NCBI GenBank assembly: GCA_012513435.1
Contig: JAAZCE010000040.1
Span: 211,543 to 275,542, forward strand
Origin: Clostridiales bacterium
Lineage (GTDB): Bacteria > Bacillota > Clostridia > Peptostreptococcales > Anaerovoracaceae
Length of the DNA: 64,000 bases
Direction of reading: 5' to 3'
Position numbers and translations under genes: made by a program
Part shown: piece by piece, positions 16,588-24,851 of the stretch
How positions within the stretch are numbered: the first letter of the stretch is position 1
How the letters are laid out: the number at the start of each line of letters is the position of its first letter
The notes under the pieces: model-generated
Database searches by the model: none
What the model saw: only the letters and a program-made list of their open reading frames with translations
What the model was told of the DNA's origin: nothing

Positions 16588-17763
16588 TTATAATATTCTT
16601 TCCTTAAAGCTCACGCCCATAGATGTCTTGTATTTCCCGTCAGTTAAAATATCCGTTACAGTGGCTCCAATATCCGCAAATGAGCTTCTCTCTCCCAGAT
16701 TAATTCCACCCTTGACTACATCGCCTGTCAGAAGGACAAAAATATGCTCTCTCGTGTGGTCCCAGCCTGAATGAACGGGGTCATTGCCGTGGTCCGAACA
16801 GATTATAAGCAAGTCTTCATCGGTCATTGCGGCGAGAATATCAGGAAGTCTTTTGTCAAAGGCTTCTATGGATTTACCATATCCTATCGGATCTCTCCTG
16901 TGCCCGTATACGGAATCAAAGTCCACCAGATTAGTGAATATCAATCCTTCAAAATCATCCTTCAAATATTCTATTGTCTTGTTCACTCCGTCGTCGTTGC
17001 TTTGTGTGTGTACCCATTCAGTGATGCCGCTGCCGTCAAAGATATCTCTTATCTTGCCTACTGCTCTCACCTGCTTGCCGGCCTCGGATACATAATTCAG
17101 CATGGTCTTTTCGGGAGGAGAAACGGCGTAATCTCTTCTGTCTGCCGTTCTGACCCTCTTGCCCTCCACTATTTTGTATGGTCTTGCTATAATTCTGCCG
17201 CAGGCAAATTCACCCTGCATTATTTCCCTTGCTTTCGTGCAAATAGAATAAAGCTCATCAAGGGGAACCACATCCACATTGGCTGCTATCTGAAGCACAC
17301 TGTCGGCTGAGGTGTAAACTATTATATCGCCTGTCCTTTCATGTTCGGGGCCCAGCTCCTCAATAATCTCCGTGCCTGATGCAGCACAGTTCCCTATGCA
17401 GCCTCTCCCTGAGACCGACCTCAACCTGTCGATTACTTCATTGGGAAACCCGTCAGGGTAGGTCTTAAAGGGCTCGCCTGTATAGATTCCGGCTATTTCC
17501 CAATGCCCTGTAATAGTGTCCTTTCCCGTTGACATCTCCTTAAGCCTTCCGAAAGCTCCTTCCGGCTTATCCACAGCAAGTCTTCCTCCTGCTGCATCGT
17601 CAATATTCCCCATTCCCAACCTTCTCAGGTTAGGTATTTTCAAATTGTAATTGTCCAGAATATGCCCCAGTGTATCTGCACCTGCATCACCATATTTATA
17701 CGAATCTTCCAACTGTCCCACACCGAGACTGTCCATTACTATTATCGTTATTCTCTTTACCAT
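16588..17763 (-). CDS. deoB: Phosphopentomutase
   Basis: This 391-residue enzyme interconverts (deoxy)ribose 1-phosphate and 5-phosphate in nucleoside breakdown. It starts with the alkaline-phosphatase superfamily metal motif IVMDSLGVGQ, has the phosphorylated threonine region GKDTITGHWE, and ends with the second metal site ICSDHGNDP and HTREH. The length is normal. It is followed by the nucleoside-binding lipoprotein and preceded by a metallophosphoesterase gene at 12 bases, all on one strand. Confidence 0.95.
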   Translation of the reverse strand: MVKRITIIVMDSLGVGQLEDSYKYGDAGADTLGHILDNYNLKIPNLRRLGMGNIDDAAGGRLAVDKPEGAFGRLKEMSTGKDTITGHWEIAGIYTGEPFKTYPDGFPNEVIDRLRSVSGRGCIGNCAASGTEIIEELGPEHERTGDIIVYTSADSVLQIAANVDVVPLDELYSICTKAREIMQGEFACGRIIARPYKIVEGKRVRTADRRDYAVSPPEKTMLNYVSEAGKQVRAVGKIRDIFDGSGITEWVHTQSNDDGVNKTIEYLKDDFEGLIFTNLVDFDSVYGHRRDPIGYGKSIEAFDKRLPDILAAMTDEDLLIICSDHGNDPVHSGWDHTREHIFVLLTGDVVKGGINLGERSSFADIGATVTDILTDGKYKTSMGVSFKERIL

Positions 17764-17775
17764 AACAAATCTCCA

Positions 17776-18489
17776 TCATTCTTTAATCAGCACAGGCTTG
17801 CAGTTGAGATAATCCAAAGATACAAGCTGGTAGTTTATTCCCTGAAAATCTCCCACAATAGTATTCCTGAAGCCGTCCTCGCCATGTATATGTCCGTAAA
17901 TAACATGCTTTACCCCGTGGTCTTCAAACATCTGCTGAAAGCCAGAAAAGTGCCCGACCTTTGACACAGGAGGAAAATGAAGAACACCTAATATATTATA
18001 GCTCTCACCCTTTGCCTTCATATGCTCTTCCGCCTTCTCCAGCGATGACTCAAGCCTTATCATCTCACGTCTGTAAACCCTTTCGTCACTCTCTTTATAG
18101 TCATCGTTGTCGGGAGTTACCCATCCACGGGTTCCGCAGATGTAAAGTCCCTCTGCCAGATAAAAATCATTTTGTACGAAGGTAATGGTATCATACATCC
18201 TGTTAAGTCTTGTTATCCCGTTCCACCACAAATCGTGGTTTCCTTTAAAAAAAACCTTTTTCCCCGGAAGGTTTTCTATCCAGTCCAAATCGTATTTAGC
18301 TTCTTCAAGTTTCAGCCCCCATGATATATCTCCGGGGACTACCATCGTATCTTCATCAGTAAGCTCCCTGCGCCAGTTTGCCTCCAGCCTTTCCCAATGG
18401 TCATGCCATCTACTGCCGTAAACACCCATGGGTTTATCTATGCCGGGGGCAAATGAAAGATGAAGGTCACCTATGGCGTATATGCTCAT
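17776..18489 (-). CDS. Metallophosphoesterase
   Basis: This 237-residue calcineurin-like phosphoesterase has the motifs GDLHLSF (residues 7-13), PGDISWG, KGNHDLWW and YGHIHGED, which supply the dinuclear metal ligands. The substrate is unknown. Proteins of this length and motif set in Firmicutes are annotated only as metallophosphoesterases. Its start overlaps the rmuC stop by four bases (ATGA), so the two are coupled. Confidence 0.85.
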   Translation of the reverse strand: MSIYAIGDLHLSFAPGIDKPMGVYGSRWHDHWERLEANWRRELTDEDTMVVPGDISWGLKLEEAKYDLDWIENLPGKKVFFKGNHDLWWNGITRLNRMYDTITFVQNDFYLAEGLYICGTRGWVTPDNDDYKESDERVYRREMIRLESSLEKAEEHMKAKGESYNILGVLHFPPVSKVGHFSGFQQMFEDHGVKHVIYGHIHGEDGFRNTIVGDFQGINYQLVSLDYLNCKPVLIKE

Positions 18490-19526
18490 ATATCAATATC
18501 TCCTTCGTCTATCTCTCCTTGCTTGCCTGTTTCGGAAACACTCTTCAAGGCTCTCCGTATGCCTCTAGTCCTGACTCCCACTAGTGCTTCCAGGTCCTTC
18601 TGGGTCTGTTCCATTCTCGATTGTGTTTTTTCGAGAACATCTCCGAACTTATCAAATTCAGTATGCACTTTGGCAAGGGTATCCCATACTTCCCCTGAAC
18701 GTTTCTGCAAAGCAAGAGACCTGAATCCCATCTGGAAGCTGTTCAACATGGCCGCCATGGTGGTAGGTCCTGCAATGGTTATACGGTAATCCTTCTGTAA
18801 GGTATCTACCATGCCCAGTCTCAGAACCTCCGCGTAAAGTCCTTCAAAGGGCAGGAACATTACTGCAAATTCTGTAGTGCTCGGAGGACGAACGTATTTT
18901 GTCTTTATATCCCTAGCGGATTTGATAACTGCACTTCGCAGTGCGTCTGTAGCCGCCTTTATTATAGCCTTGTCCCCTGTGTCATATGCATCTGTCAGGT
19001 TCGTATATGCATCAGCAGGAAACTTGGAGTCTATGGGCAGATAAACAAAATCCTTGCCCTCTCCGGGAAACTTTACCGCATATTCTACTCTCTCGCTTCC
19101 TCCTGTTACCGCAACATTATCATCGTACTGCTCCGGCGAAAGTATCTGGTCAAGTATAGCTCCCAGCTGTATCTCGCCCAATATTCCTCTTGTTTTGACA
19201 TTGGAAAGAACCTTTTTAAGATCCCCCACTCCTGCCGCAAGACTCTGCATTTCTCCCAGTCCCCGGCTCACCTGTTCAAGGGAGTCGCTGACCTGTTTAA
19301 AGGACCTACCTATGCGGTCTTCAAGAGTTTTTTGCAGTTTTTCATCTACGGTATTCCTTATTTCCATCAGCTGCCTGTTCTGCATTTCCGTTGCAGCTCT
19401 CTGATTTCGTGAAAGCATTTCTCCCATGCTTCTTATACTGTTTTGGACCACAAGTATCATGGCCACCGCTATGATAATAAGTACCAGGACAGCTATCCCG
19501 ACAATCAGTAAATAATTGCTTTCCAT
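18486..19526 (-). CDS. rmuC: DNA recombination protein RmuC
   Basis: This 346-residue protein begins with one membrane helix (residues 5-27) and a coiled coil (about 30-100). The conserved RmuC nuclease-like domain follows, with TRGILGEIQLGAILDQ, the DSKFP motif, and the FLPFEGLYAEVLR stretch. RmuC limits DNA inversions between short repeats in E. coli; the mechanism is not settled. The length is at the short end of the family but complete. It is followed without gap by the metallophosphoesterase gene. Confidence 0.93.
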   Translation of the reverse strand: MESNYLLIVGIAVLVLIIIAVAMILVVQNSIRSMGEMLSRNQRAATEMQNRQLMEIRNTVDEKLQKTLEDRIGRSFKQVSDSLEQVSRGLGEMQSLAAGVGDLKKVLSNVKTRGILGEIQLGAILDQILSPEQYDDNVAVTGGSERVEYAVKFPGEGKDFVYLPIDSKFPADAYTNLTDAYDTGDKAIIKAATDALRSAVIKSARDIKTKYVRPPSTTEFAVMFLPFEGLYAEVLRLGMVDTLQKDYRITIAGPTTMAAMLNSFQMGFRSLALQKRSGEVWDTLAKVHTEFDKFGDVLEKTQSRMEQTQKDLEALVGVRTRGIRRALKSVSETGKQGEIDEGDIDI

Positions 19527-19554
19527 TGATTATCCCTTTCCCTTGCAGCTTATA

Positions 19555-20031
19555 TCAGTTGAGAAAAGTATACGGGTCTTCGTTCTCATCGTATGTGTAT
19601 TCCGTATAATCTATATCCAGTTCATGCAAGGCGTTGTTCAGGTTCACCCTGGTAGCCTGCACCTTGTTAAAAAGCTCCTTGTATTCCGAAAACTTCAGTG
19701 CCTCCTTGTTTGCCTTCCTGTTCAGGGCAGCCTGAAGCTGTACATAGGAATCGCAGAGAAAATTGAAGATGAGAAGGCTTCTCTCAAAGTTCTTCATAAC
19801 ATCTAAGGCCAGCTTGTCCGTCTTCGGTATTTCAATGTCATCGGTTTCTATTTCCACACATGCCTTCTTGCAAAGCTTTAATTTTACAATATTGCCTTCG
19901 TAATCCTTTTTCTTGAAAACGCTTTTGAATCTTGAATCGGCGGCAATCTGCATTTCGATTTCCTTAAATTCTTCGATAATCTCTACATAAAATTTTTCTA
20001 TTCTGTTTACCAATTCTTTTTTATAGTCCAT
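19555..20031 (-). CDS. Hypothetical helical protein
   Basis: This 158-residue soluble protein is predicted mostly helical and highly charged, with an acidic C-terminus (YTEYTYDENEDPY). No motif or family is recognised. It has a good GGAG site eight bases before the ATG. It lies between tcdA and rmuC on the same strand with gaps of about 30 bases, so it is probably part of one transcription unit. No signal peptide or membrane segment is visible. Confidence 0.6.
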   Translation of the reverse strand: MDYKKELVNRIEKFYVEIIEEFKEIEMQIAADSRFKSVFKKKDYEGNIVKLKLCKKACVEIETDDIEIPKTDKLALDVMKNFERSLLIFNFLCDSYVQLQAALNRKANKEALKFSEYKELFNKVQATRVNLNNALHELDIDYTEYTYDENEDPYTFLN

Positions 20032-20065
20032 TATTCAGTCTCCTTGTGAGAAATTTATCTAGTCA

Positions 20066-20752
20066 TTATACCATGTTTACAAGGTCTTTTACAACTTCTC
20101 CGGCTATAATAAGTCCTGCCACAGAAGGTACGAAGGAAATGCTTCCAGGAGTGCGCCCCGTTCCCTTTACAGGTTCTTCTTCCGAATACAGCACCTTGAT
20201 GCCTTCAATGCCTCTATCCTTTAACTCCCTTCTCATCACTCTAGCCAGAGGACAGACCCTTGTTTTTTCAATGAGGGATATTTTAAATGCCGTAGGATTC
20301 AGCTTATTACCTGTTCCCATTGATGAGATAATAGGCACACCATCATTTTTCGCCTTTTCTATCAGGGCAATTTTCCCTGCCACCGTATCTATGGCATCCA
20401 CAACGTAGTCATACTTTTTAAAATCAAAGTAATCTGCGTTTTCCGGCAAGAAAAAACACTCCATAGCTTCAATGGAGCAATCCGGATTGATGTCCCTTAT
20501 CCTTTCAGCCATTACCCTGGCCTTCGATTCTCCTATTGTGCTTTGAAGTGCCGGCAGTTGTCTGTTTATATTCGTAACATCCACCACATCTTTATCTACG
20601 AGAGTCAAATGCCCTAACCCTGCCCTTGCAAGGCCCTCGGCAACATAACTTCCCACTCCACCAATGCCGAATACTATTACGGATGCCGAACTTAGCCTCT
20701 CTATTGCGTCTTTGCCGATAATTAGCCGGGTTCTGTCAAATCTTCCTTCCAT
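20066..20752 (-). CDS. tcdA: tRNA threonylcarbamoyladenosine dehydratase TcdA (ThiF/E1-like)
   Basis: This 228-residue E1-like enzyme cyclises t6A at position 37 of tRNAs to ct6A with ATP. The nucleotide-binding loop GIGGVGSYVAEGLARAG lies near residue 30. The VDKDVVDVTNINRQ stretch after it holds the conserved Asp and Arg, and a conserved DAID motif follows. The C-terminal GSISFVPSVAGLIIAGEVVKDL is typical of the family. The length is slightly below E. coli TcdA (268). It lies 20 bases after recX. Confidence 0.9.
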   Translation of the reverse strand: MEGRFDRTRLIIGKDAIERLSSASVIVFGIGGVGSYVAEGLARAGLGHLTLVDKDVVDVTNINRQLPALQSTIGESKARVMAERIRDINPDCSIEAMECFFLPENADYFDFKKYDYVVDAIDTVAGKIALIEKAKNDGVPIISSMGTGNKLNPTAFKISLIEKTRVCPLARVMRRELKDRGIEGIKVLYSEEEPVKGTGRTPGSISFVPSVAGLIIAGEVVKDLVNMV

Positions 20753-20771
20753 AGCTTAACATTATCCTTTC

Positions 20772-21233
20772 TCACTTTATCAAGGCGCCTATTACCTTAT
20801 AGGCTACTTCAGGTGAAAATCCTCTGGTCATAAGCCTTCGCCCTATCTTAGCCTTGAGCTTGCCTCGCTCTTCATATTCGAGAGCCTCCATATCCACACC
20901 CCGTATCATATCCTCTCCAATGACGAGAGCCATTTCAAACTGGTCCGGTACTTCTGCAAGTTCCTCGTATTCCGATTCTATTATGTCCCGGGAAATGCCT
21001 TTTTCTCCAAGCTCTCTCTTTATCCTAGCTATGCCCCTCCCCTTTTCAAAACCGTACTCAAAGTAAAGCCTGCAATACCTTCGGTCGTCGATATAATGGT
21101 ATTCCTCCAATTCCTTTACAGCTTCCAGTATTTCTTCATCACTACAGCCTTTGCCTGACAAATATTTTTTGACCTGCATACAAGTCCTGGGCTTGATATT
21201 TAAATAATTTACGGCTCTCTGTCTAACATCCAT
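20772..21233 (-). CDS. recX: Regulatory protein RecX
   Basis: This 153-residue protein consists of three tandem three-helix RecX repeats. The first contains PRTCMQVKKYLSGKG, the second YIDDRRYCRLYFEYGFEKGRG with IKRELGEKGI, and the third the C-terminal KIGRRLMTRGFSPEVAYKVI. RecX binds RecA filaments and restrains recombination. The ATG at 21233 overlaps the end of the MBL hydrolase gene and has GGAG nine bases upstream. recA is not in the window. Confidence 0.9.
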   Translation of the reverse strand: MDVRQRAVNYLNIKPRTCMQVKKYLSGKGCSDEEILEAVKELEEYHYIDDRRYCRLYFEYGFEKGRGIARIKRELGEKGISRDIIESEYEELAEVPDQFEMALVIGEDMIRGVDMEALEYEERGKLKAKIGRRLMTRGFSPEVAYKVIGALIK

Positions 21234-22053
21234 CAAAACTATCTCCTGCTGTTACAACTACGCATTTCTCTCCCAACCCAGTCTTTAAATCGCATATGGC
21301 CTTGATTCCCGTACAGTGTACCGGCATTACCTTGTTAATGTCTTCGCGTAAAATCTGCCCTATCACCCTCTGCCTGTCCTCATCCGAGGCACTGTAAAGG
21401 TGCATTCCAGCAACAAGAACCGCCACCCTTTCCCCCGGAAACATGGCCTTAGCCGTGTTAATTGCTGAGACTGCTCCCCTGTGACTGCATCCTGAAAAAA
21501 TGTAAAGGCCTGCCTTTTCCCTTATTACCAAGCACTGTTCATGACACATATCATCACGTACAAGCTGGCCTTCTTCGTCTCTGTAAAAGAAATTTTCCGT
21601 AGGCCTAAAATCCTCTCCGCATATTACGGTTCCCGTTATTACGGTGTCCTCATCTATCCAGCAAGGGCCATCTGTAAATACCAGCCTGTCCTTCAAACGC
21701 TCACTTTCCTGACGACTCCATCTTATACCGCTTGTCTCGTCCTCAAGTTTCCCATCTTCCATGCCGTAGCTTTTTCTGAATGCGTCTTTGTGAATGTATA
21801 TGGAAGCGTTGTTATTGATTTGGCAAAAGGCCGAAAATCCTCCCGTATGGTCGTAATGCCCGTGGCTTACTACTGCAAAATCAACGCCGCCAAGGTCCAC
21901 CTCCATTTTCTCTGCGTTCCTTATTAGCAAATCGGTAGCTCCCGCATCGAAAAGTATTTTCTTATGGCTAGCCTCTATATATACGGAAAGTCCGTGTTCC
22001 GCCATTATCCCTGGATTGTCTGTTTTGTTTTCCACTAAAAACTTGTATTTCAT
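21223..22053 (-). CDS. MBL-fold metallohydrolase
   Basis: This 276-residue metallo-beta-lactamase-fold protein carries the metal motif SHGHYDHTGG (HxHxDH), a later SGCSHRG histidine and the C-terminal PVHCTG. This set matches the group annotated as dihydropterin/ribofuranosylaminobenzene phosphate synthase-like hydrolases (MptA-adjacent COG1237), whose substrates in bacteria are unclear. The start overlaps the end of the phosphopantetheinyl transferase gene by four bases, and its own end overlaps recX. Confidence 0.85.
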   Translation of the reverse strand: MKYKFLVENKTDNPGIMAEHGLSVYIEASHKKILFDAGATDLLIRNAEKMEVDLGGVDFAVVSHGHYDHTGGFSAFCQINNNASIYIHKDAFRKSYGMEDGKLEDETSGIRWSRQESERLKDRLVFTDGPCWIDEDTVITGTVICGEDFRPTENFFYRDEEGQLVRDDMCHEQCLVIREKAGLYIFSGCSHRGAVSAINTAKAMFPGERVAVLVAGMHLYSASDEDRQRVIGQILREDINKVMPVHCTGIKAICDLKTGLGEKCVVVTAGDSFDGC

Positions 22054-22541
22054 ATACTACACCACGACCCATACAGGTCCCTTTCCAACTGAAAATCAAA
22101 GAATTCTACGTCCTTGCGGTTCAGTACGGGAGCTTTAGCCAGTATTGCCTGCAACCCTTCTCCCGTGTACTTAGCATAGGCTTCCTTCCTTGCCCAAAGG
22201 GTAAAAAATGCGCTGTCGCCTCTTTCTTCAATGTATTCTCTTTCACCTTCCGTAAAATATCGTTTTATTATTCCGTCTATATTTGTCTTACTCCTTTTCT
22301 GTATATCAACTCCCAGCGGAGTATCGCCGATTAAGCACACAAAAAAACCGCCACTGTGACTGACAGAAAAATATATATCCTGATGGTTTAGGACGTAGGG
22401 CTTGCCTTTATAGGTTCTGGCTATGACAGCATCGTCTGCACCGTACTCCTCAAGAGCGCATAGTGCCAACCTATCGGTAAGCTCCTTGCCCGTTAGTTCA
22501 GGATACAAAGATTTGTAATTTTCAAATACATATAATTCCAT
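22050..22541 (-). CDS. 4'-phosphopantetheinyl transferase (Sfp-like)
   Basis: This 163-residue enzyme transfers phosphopantetheine from CoA to carrier proteins. The family motifs are present: FSVSHSGGF, LGVDIQK (metal-binding Asp) and TLWARKEAYAKYTG (the WxxKEA motif). A longer frame opens at 22592, but its first codons lie inside a terminator hairpin, so the ATG at 22541 (MELYVFENYK) is chosen. There is no ribosome binding site before this ATG. A TATAAT box ends seven bases upstream, which suggests a leaderless mRNA. It is the first gene of a unit with the MBL hydrolase and recX. Confidence 0.85.
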   Translation of the reverse strand: MELYVFENYKSLYPELTGKELTDRLALCALEEYGADDAVIARTYKGKPYVLNHQDIYFSVSHSGGFFVCLIGDTPLGVDIQKRSKTNIDGIIKRYFTEGEREYIEERGDSAFFTLWARKEAYAKYTGEGLQAILAKAPVLNRKDVEFFDFQLERDLYGSWCSI

Positions 22542-22548
22542 ATTATTT

Positions 22549-22578
22549 ATTATATCATTTATTAAAATGGCGGAACAA
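22549..22578 (-). promoter_or_regulatory. Promoter just upstream of the phosphopantetheinyl transferase gene
   Basis: On the minus strand TTGTTC (22578-22573) and TATAAT (22554-22549) are separated by 18 bases. The -10 box ends seven bases before the ATG at 22541, so transcription should begin at or next to the start codon. Confidence 0.55.
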
Positions 22579-22592
22579 TAATGCACCGCCAT
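22567..22592 (-). terminator. Hairpin terminator after yerC
   Basis: ATGGCGG at 22567-22573 pairs with CCGCCAT at 22586-22592 around a 12-base loop, and TTTTAATAAA follows on the minus strand. It lies 16 bases after the YerC stop and overlaps the -35 box of the next promoter. Confidence 0.6.
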
Positions 22593-22608
22593 GTCTTGAA
22601 TCTATCTT

Positions 22609-22905
22609 CTATTCTTCTTTCATCCTCTCAAGGATTCTCTTATAGCCCTCTGCCCCGTATACAAGGCATTTGTTTATCCTGCTTATTGTCGCGGTGGAAG
22701 CCTTGGTAATGCCTTCTATTTCACTGTATGTCTTGTTTTCCGAAAGCAGCTTTGCTACTTGAAGCCTCTGGGATATTGCATGTATTTCGTTGATAGTACA
22801 TATGTCCTCAAAGAATCTGTAGCAATCTTCTTCGTCCTTAAGCAGTAAAACAGCTCTAAAAAGTTCATCAATGTCATCTCGTTTAAATTTAGAATCGTAT
22901 GCCAT
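22609..22905 (-). CDS. YerC/YecD family TrpR-like regulator
   Basis: This 98-residue protein has the TrpR-superfamily fold typical of YerC. The first half is helical (DDIDELFRAVLLLKDEEDCY), and the helix-turn-helix is NKTYSEIEGITKASTATISR. The spacing and length match the family closely. Targets are unknown in most species. The ATG at 22905 has AAGGAG upstream; the in-frame start at 22929 lacks one. A terminator follows. Confidence 0.9.
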   Translation of the reverse strand: MAYDSKFKRDDIDELFRAVLLLKDEEDCYRFFEDICTINEIHAISQRLQVAKLLSENKTYSEIEGITKASTATISRINKCLVYGAEGYKRILERMKEE

Positions 22906-23034
22906 AATTGACTCCTTTCTCTCAATCATTTCTCAGACTGATTATAACATTCAAATTGTATACAGTCAAGAAATACTTTAGTCGTTTAAAGTGCAAAGTG
23001 CATCAGTTCAAGAGCCTTATGGGTTCTTTTATTG

Positions 23035-23895
23035 TCACTTAAGTATCACGCATGAGCCATGAAGGTCACCCACTGGAATAATTTTCAACAAACCACATCT
23101 CTTTTCATATTCATCTACAGCTTTTTTAACACCTCGAAACTGTAGGCTATTATAATCATGCATTATTATAACCCCTCCTTCACTTAGCTTGGGATAAAAG
23201 TATTCTATACCAGCTAAAGTAGGTGCGTACAAATCCGTATCAATACTTACAAAAGCATAGTTGGTTTCCCAATGCCAGTCTGCAGTATCAGGAAAAAAGC
23301 CTTTTTTTACGACTACATTTTGGGGATACATAACTCTCTCCATAACATCTGACACAGAAGTATCTCTAAAATCTCCTTTTTTTGCCTCAGAATATAAATT
23401 TTCTTTTTCTTTATATATATCTCTTTCATCAAATCCCTCAAATGTATCAAACAAATGTAAGCTCCTTTTAGGAAACAAATAATTTAACTGCCATGTAATA
23501 TCTCCTTTATAAACCCCCAATTCGGCAATTTCTCCCGGAATTTTTTTTTCATTTATCCTATTTGCAATACTCTTTATAGTTTTTGAACGTATATCAAACA
23601 TTCCATATACTGCTTTTAAATTCACTATTTCACCGTTAAAGCCACATTCGTATGCCTGTTCTTCTAATTGATTTGCTCTCTCATCGTCTAATACACTTAT
23701 AATAATTATATCCGGCTTTAAGCCAATAGATTTATCTACTGGCTTAATTATTTTATTCCATTTTTTTGAATCGTTATCTCCAAATCCAAGAAGTTTGGTT
23801 TTATTTGGATTTAATGCCTCGGCTACGGCTTTCCCCATTTGACCTGCGCCTAGAATCACAATTGTATCTTTTTTATTAGAATTTGTTTTTTTCAT
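23035..23895 (-). CDS. TylF/MycF-type O-methyltransferase with an N-terminal Rossmann-like domain
   Basis: This 286-residue protein has two parts. Residues ~10-95 look like a nucleotide-binding domain (IVILGAGQMGKAVAEAL, then GFGDND), as in PglD or TrkA-N folds. Residues ~105-285 form a TylF-family SAM-dependent methyltransferase, with GEIAELGVYKGD, HLFDTFEGFDERD, FVSIDTDLYAPT and the C-terminal GGVIIMHDYN. TylF enzymes methylate sugar hydroxyls, as in macrocin. The acceptor here is unknown. The gene stands alone with no glycosyltransferases nearby. The ATG at 23895 has AGG seven bases upstream and is preferred to 23919. Confidence 0.75.
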   Translation of the reverse strand: MKKTNSNKKDTIVILGAGQMGKAVAEALNPNKTKLLGFGDNDSKKWNKIIKPVDKSIGLKPDIIIISVLDDERANQLEEQAYECGFNGEIVNLKAVYGMFDIRSKTIKSIANRINEKKIPGEIAELGVYKGDITWQLNYLFPKRSLHLFDTFEGFDERDIYKEKENLYSEAKKGDFRDTSVSDVMERVMYPQNVVVKKGFFPDTADWHWETNYAFVSIDTDLYAPTLAGIEYFYPKLSEGGVIIMHDYNSLQFRGVKKAVDEYEKRCGLLKIIPVGDLHGSCVILK

Positions 23896-23938
23896 ACTTT
23901 GACCTATATATAGTTTCATAAATACCGAGTTATATTAA

Positions 23939-23971
23939 AAGCGGCCTACCGTCTTAGATAGCAAGCCGCTT
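23939..23971 (-). terminator. Hairpin after the lactonase-like gene
   Basis: AAGCGGC at 23939-23945 pairs with GCCGCTT at 23965-23971 around a 19-base loop. On the minus strand TTTTAATAT follows. It is placed to end the hydroxylase operon transcript at 24002. Confidence 0.5.
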
Positions 23972-24001
23972 CTTAAATTATATCATATTAGCGTCCTAGC
24001 A

Positions 24002-24829
24002 TTAGCCCCATGTTTCTTTAAGAATTACCCATGGGTCATGTCCAGTTAAAAAGTACTTCGGATCAAATTCATCAGCTATTGCTTTTAACTTGTTATAGCT
24101 ATCATAAGCCTCCCAATGATCATAAACAACGCTGTTAAATAAATATGGAGACATATTGTCTGGCGCAGAAGTAACTTCAACCTCACTGCCATCCAACAGC
24201 TTCATCTTAGTTTGTTTAGGGAACAAACATTGATTCATATGTGGTAAATCTCCTGTAATTATAAATCTTCCTTCTTTAGTAGGCACAACAATGGCCATGC
24301 TTCCCTTTGTATGTCCAGGGATTTTATAAATCTCAATTCCATTTGGAAGTATTAAATCTCCCTCTATCTGATAAATGTTTTTTAATACTTTCATGTCTCC
24401 TGGTGTTCTTTTATCAAAATCGCTTCTGACCATCTGTCCAGGGACCTGATACAGTAGATTGATATACTCATCTCTTTGGAAATATGTCTTTGCATCTGGG
24501 AATAATGCCAATCCACCTGCATGGTCGTTATGTAAGTGAGTGTACATAACGGTATGGATATCCTTAGGCTCTAATCCCCACTTGGCTAAGGCTTTCAAAA
24601 CGTAATCGTTTCCACCTTCCGCTTTATATCCGCCCCAAGCACATCCATTCACTATATTGTCTTGATGAATTCCTGCATCAACCAGAATATTCTCTTCCCC
24701 ATTCTGTAACAAGAACCCTGTGTATGGGATGTCAATCATAAGTTCAGGATCTAGCCCTGCAGTCATCACGCCCTTAGGGACGTTGATTTTACCATAATAT
24801 AAAGATTTAACTTTCCACATCTTACTCAT
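24002..24829 (-). CDS. MBL-fold hydrolase of the N-acyl-homoserine-lactonase type
   Basis: This 275-residue metallo-beta-lactamase-fold enzyme has THLHNDHAGG (HxHxDH), the PGHTKGSM histidine and the metal-bridging ITGDLP aspartate. The sequence layout (opening strands, LVDAGIH, C-terminal LTGHDPW) is that of the AiiA/AttM lactonase family. Its place as last gene of the molybdenum hydroxylase operon argues for hydrolysis of a lactone, lactam or ring-opened catabolic intermediate. Quorum quenching is less likely in this context. This is inference. GGAGG precedes the ATG. Confidence 0.8.
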   Translation of the reverse strand: MSKMWKVKSLYYGKINVPKGVMTAGLDPELMIDIPYTGFLLQNGEENILVDAGIHQDNIVNGCAWGGYKAEGGNDYVLKALAKWGLEPKDIHTVMYTHLHNDHAGGLALFPDAKTYFQRDEYINLLYQVPGQMVRSDFDKRTPGDMKVLKNIYQIEGDLILPNGIEIYKIPGHTKGSMAIVVPTKEGRFIITGDLPHMNQCLFPKQTKMKLLDGSEVEVTSAPDNMSPYLFNSVVYDHWEAYDSYNKLKAIADEFDPKYFLTGHDPWVILKETWG

Positions 24830-24851
24830 AAGTTCCTCCTTTGACTATTCT

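Noticed and set aside
22542..22592. N-terminal extension of the phosphopantetheinyl transferase (start at 22592)
   Set aside because: The added codons lie in a terminator hairpin and promoter, and the extension has no match to the family start.
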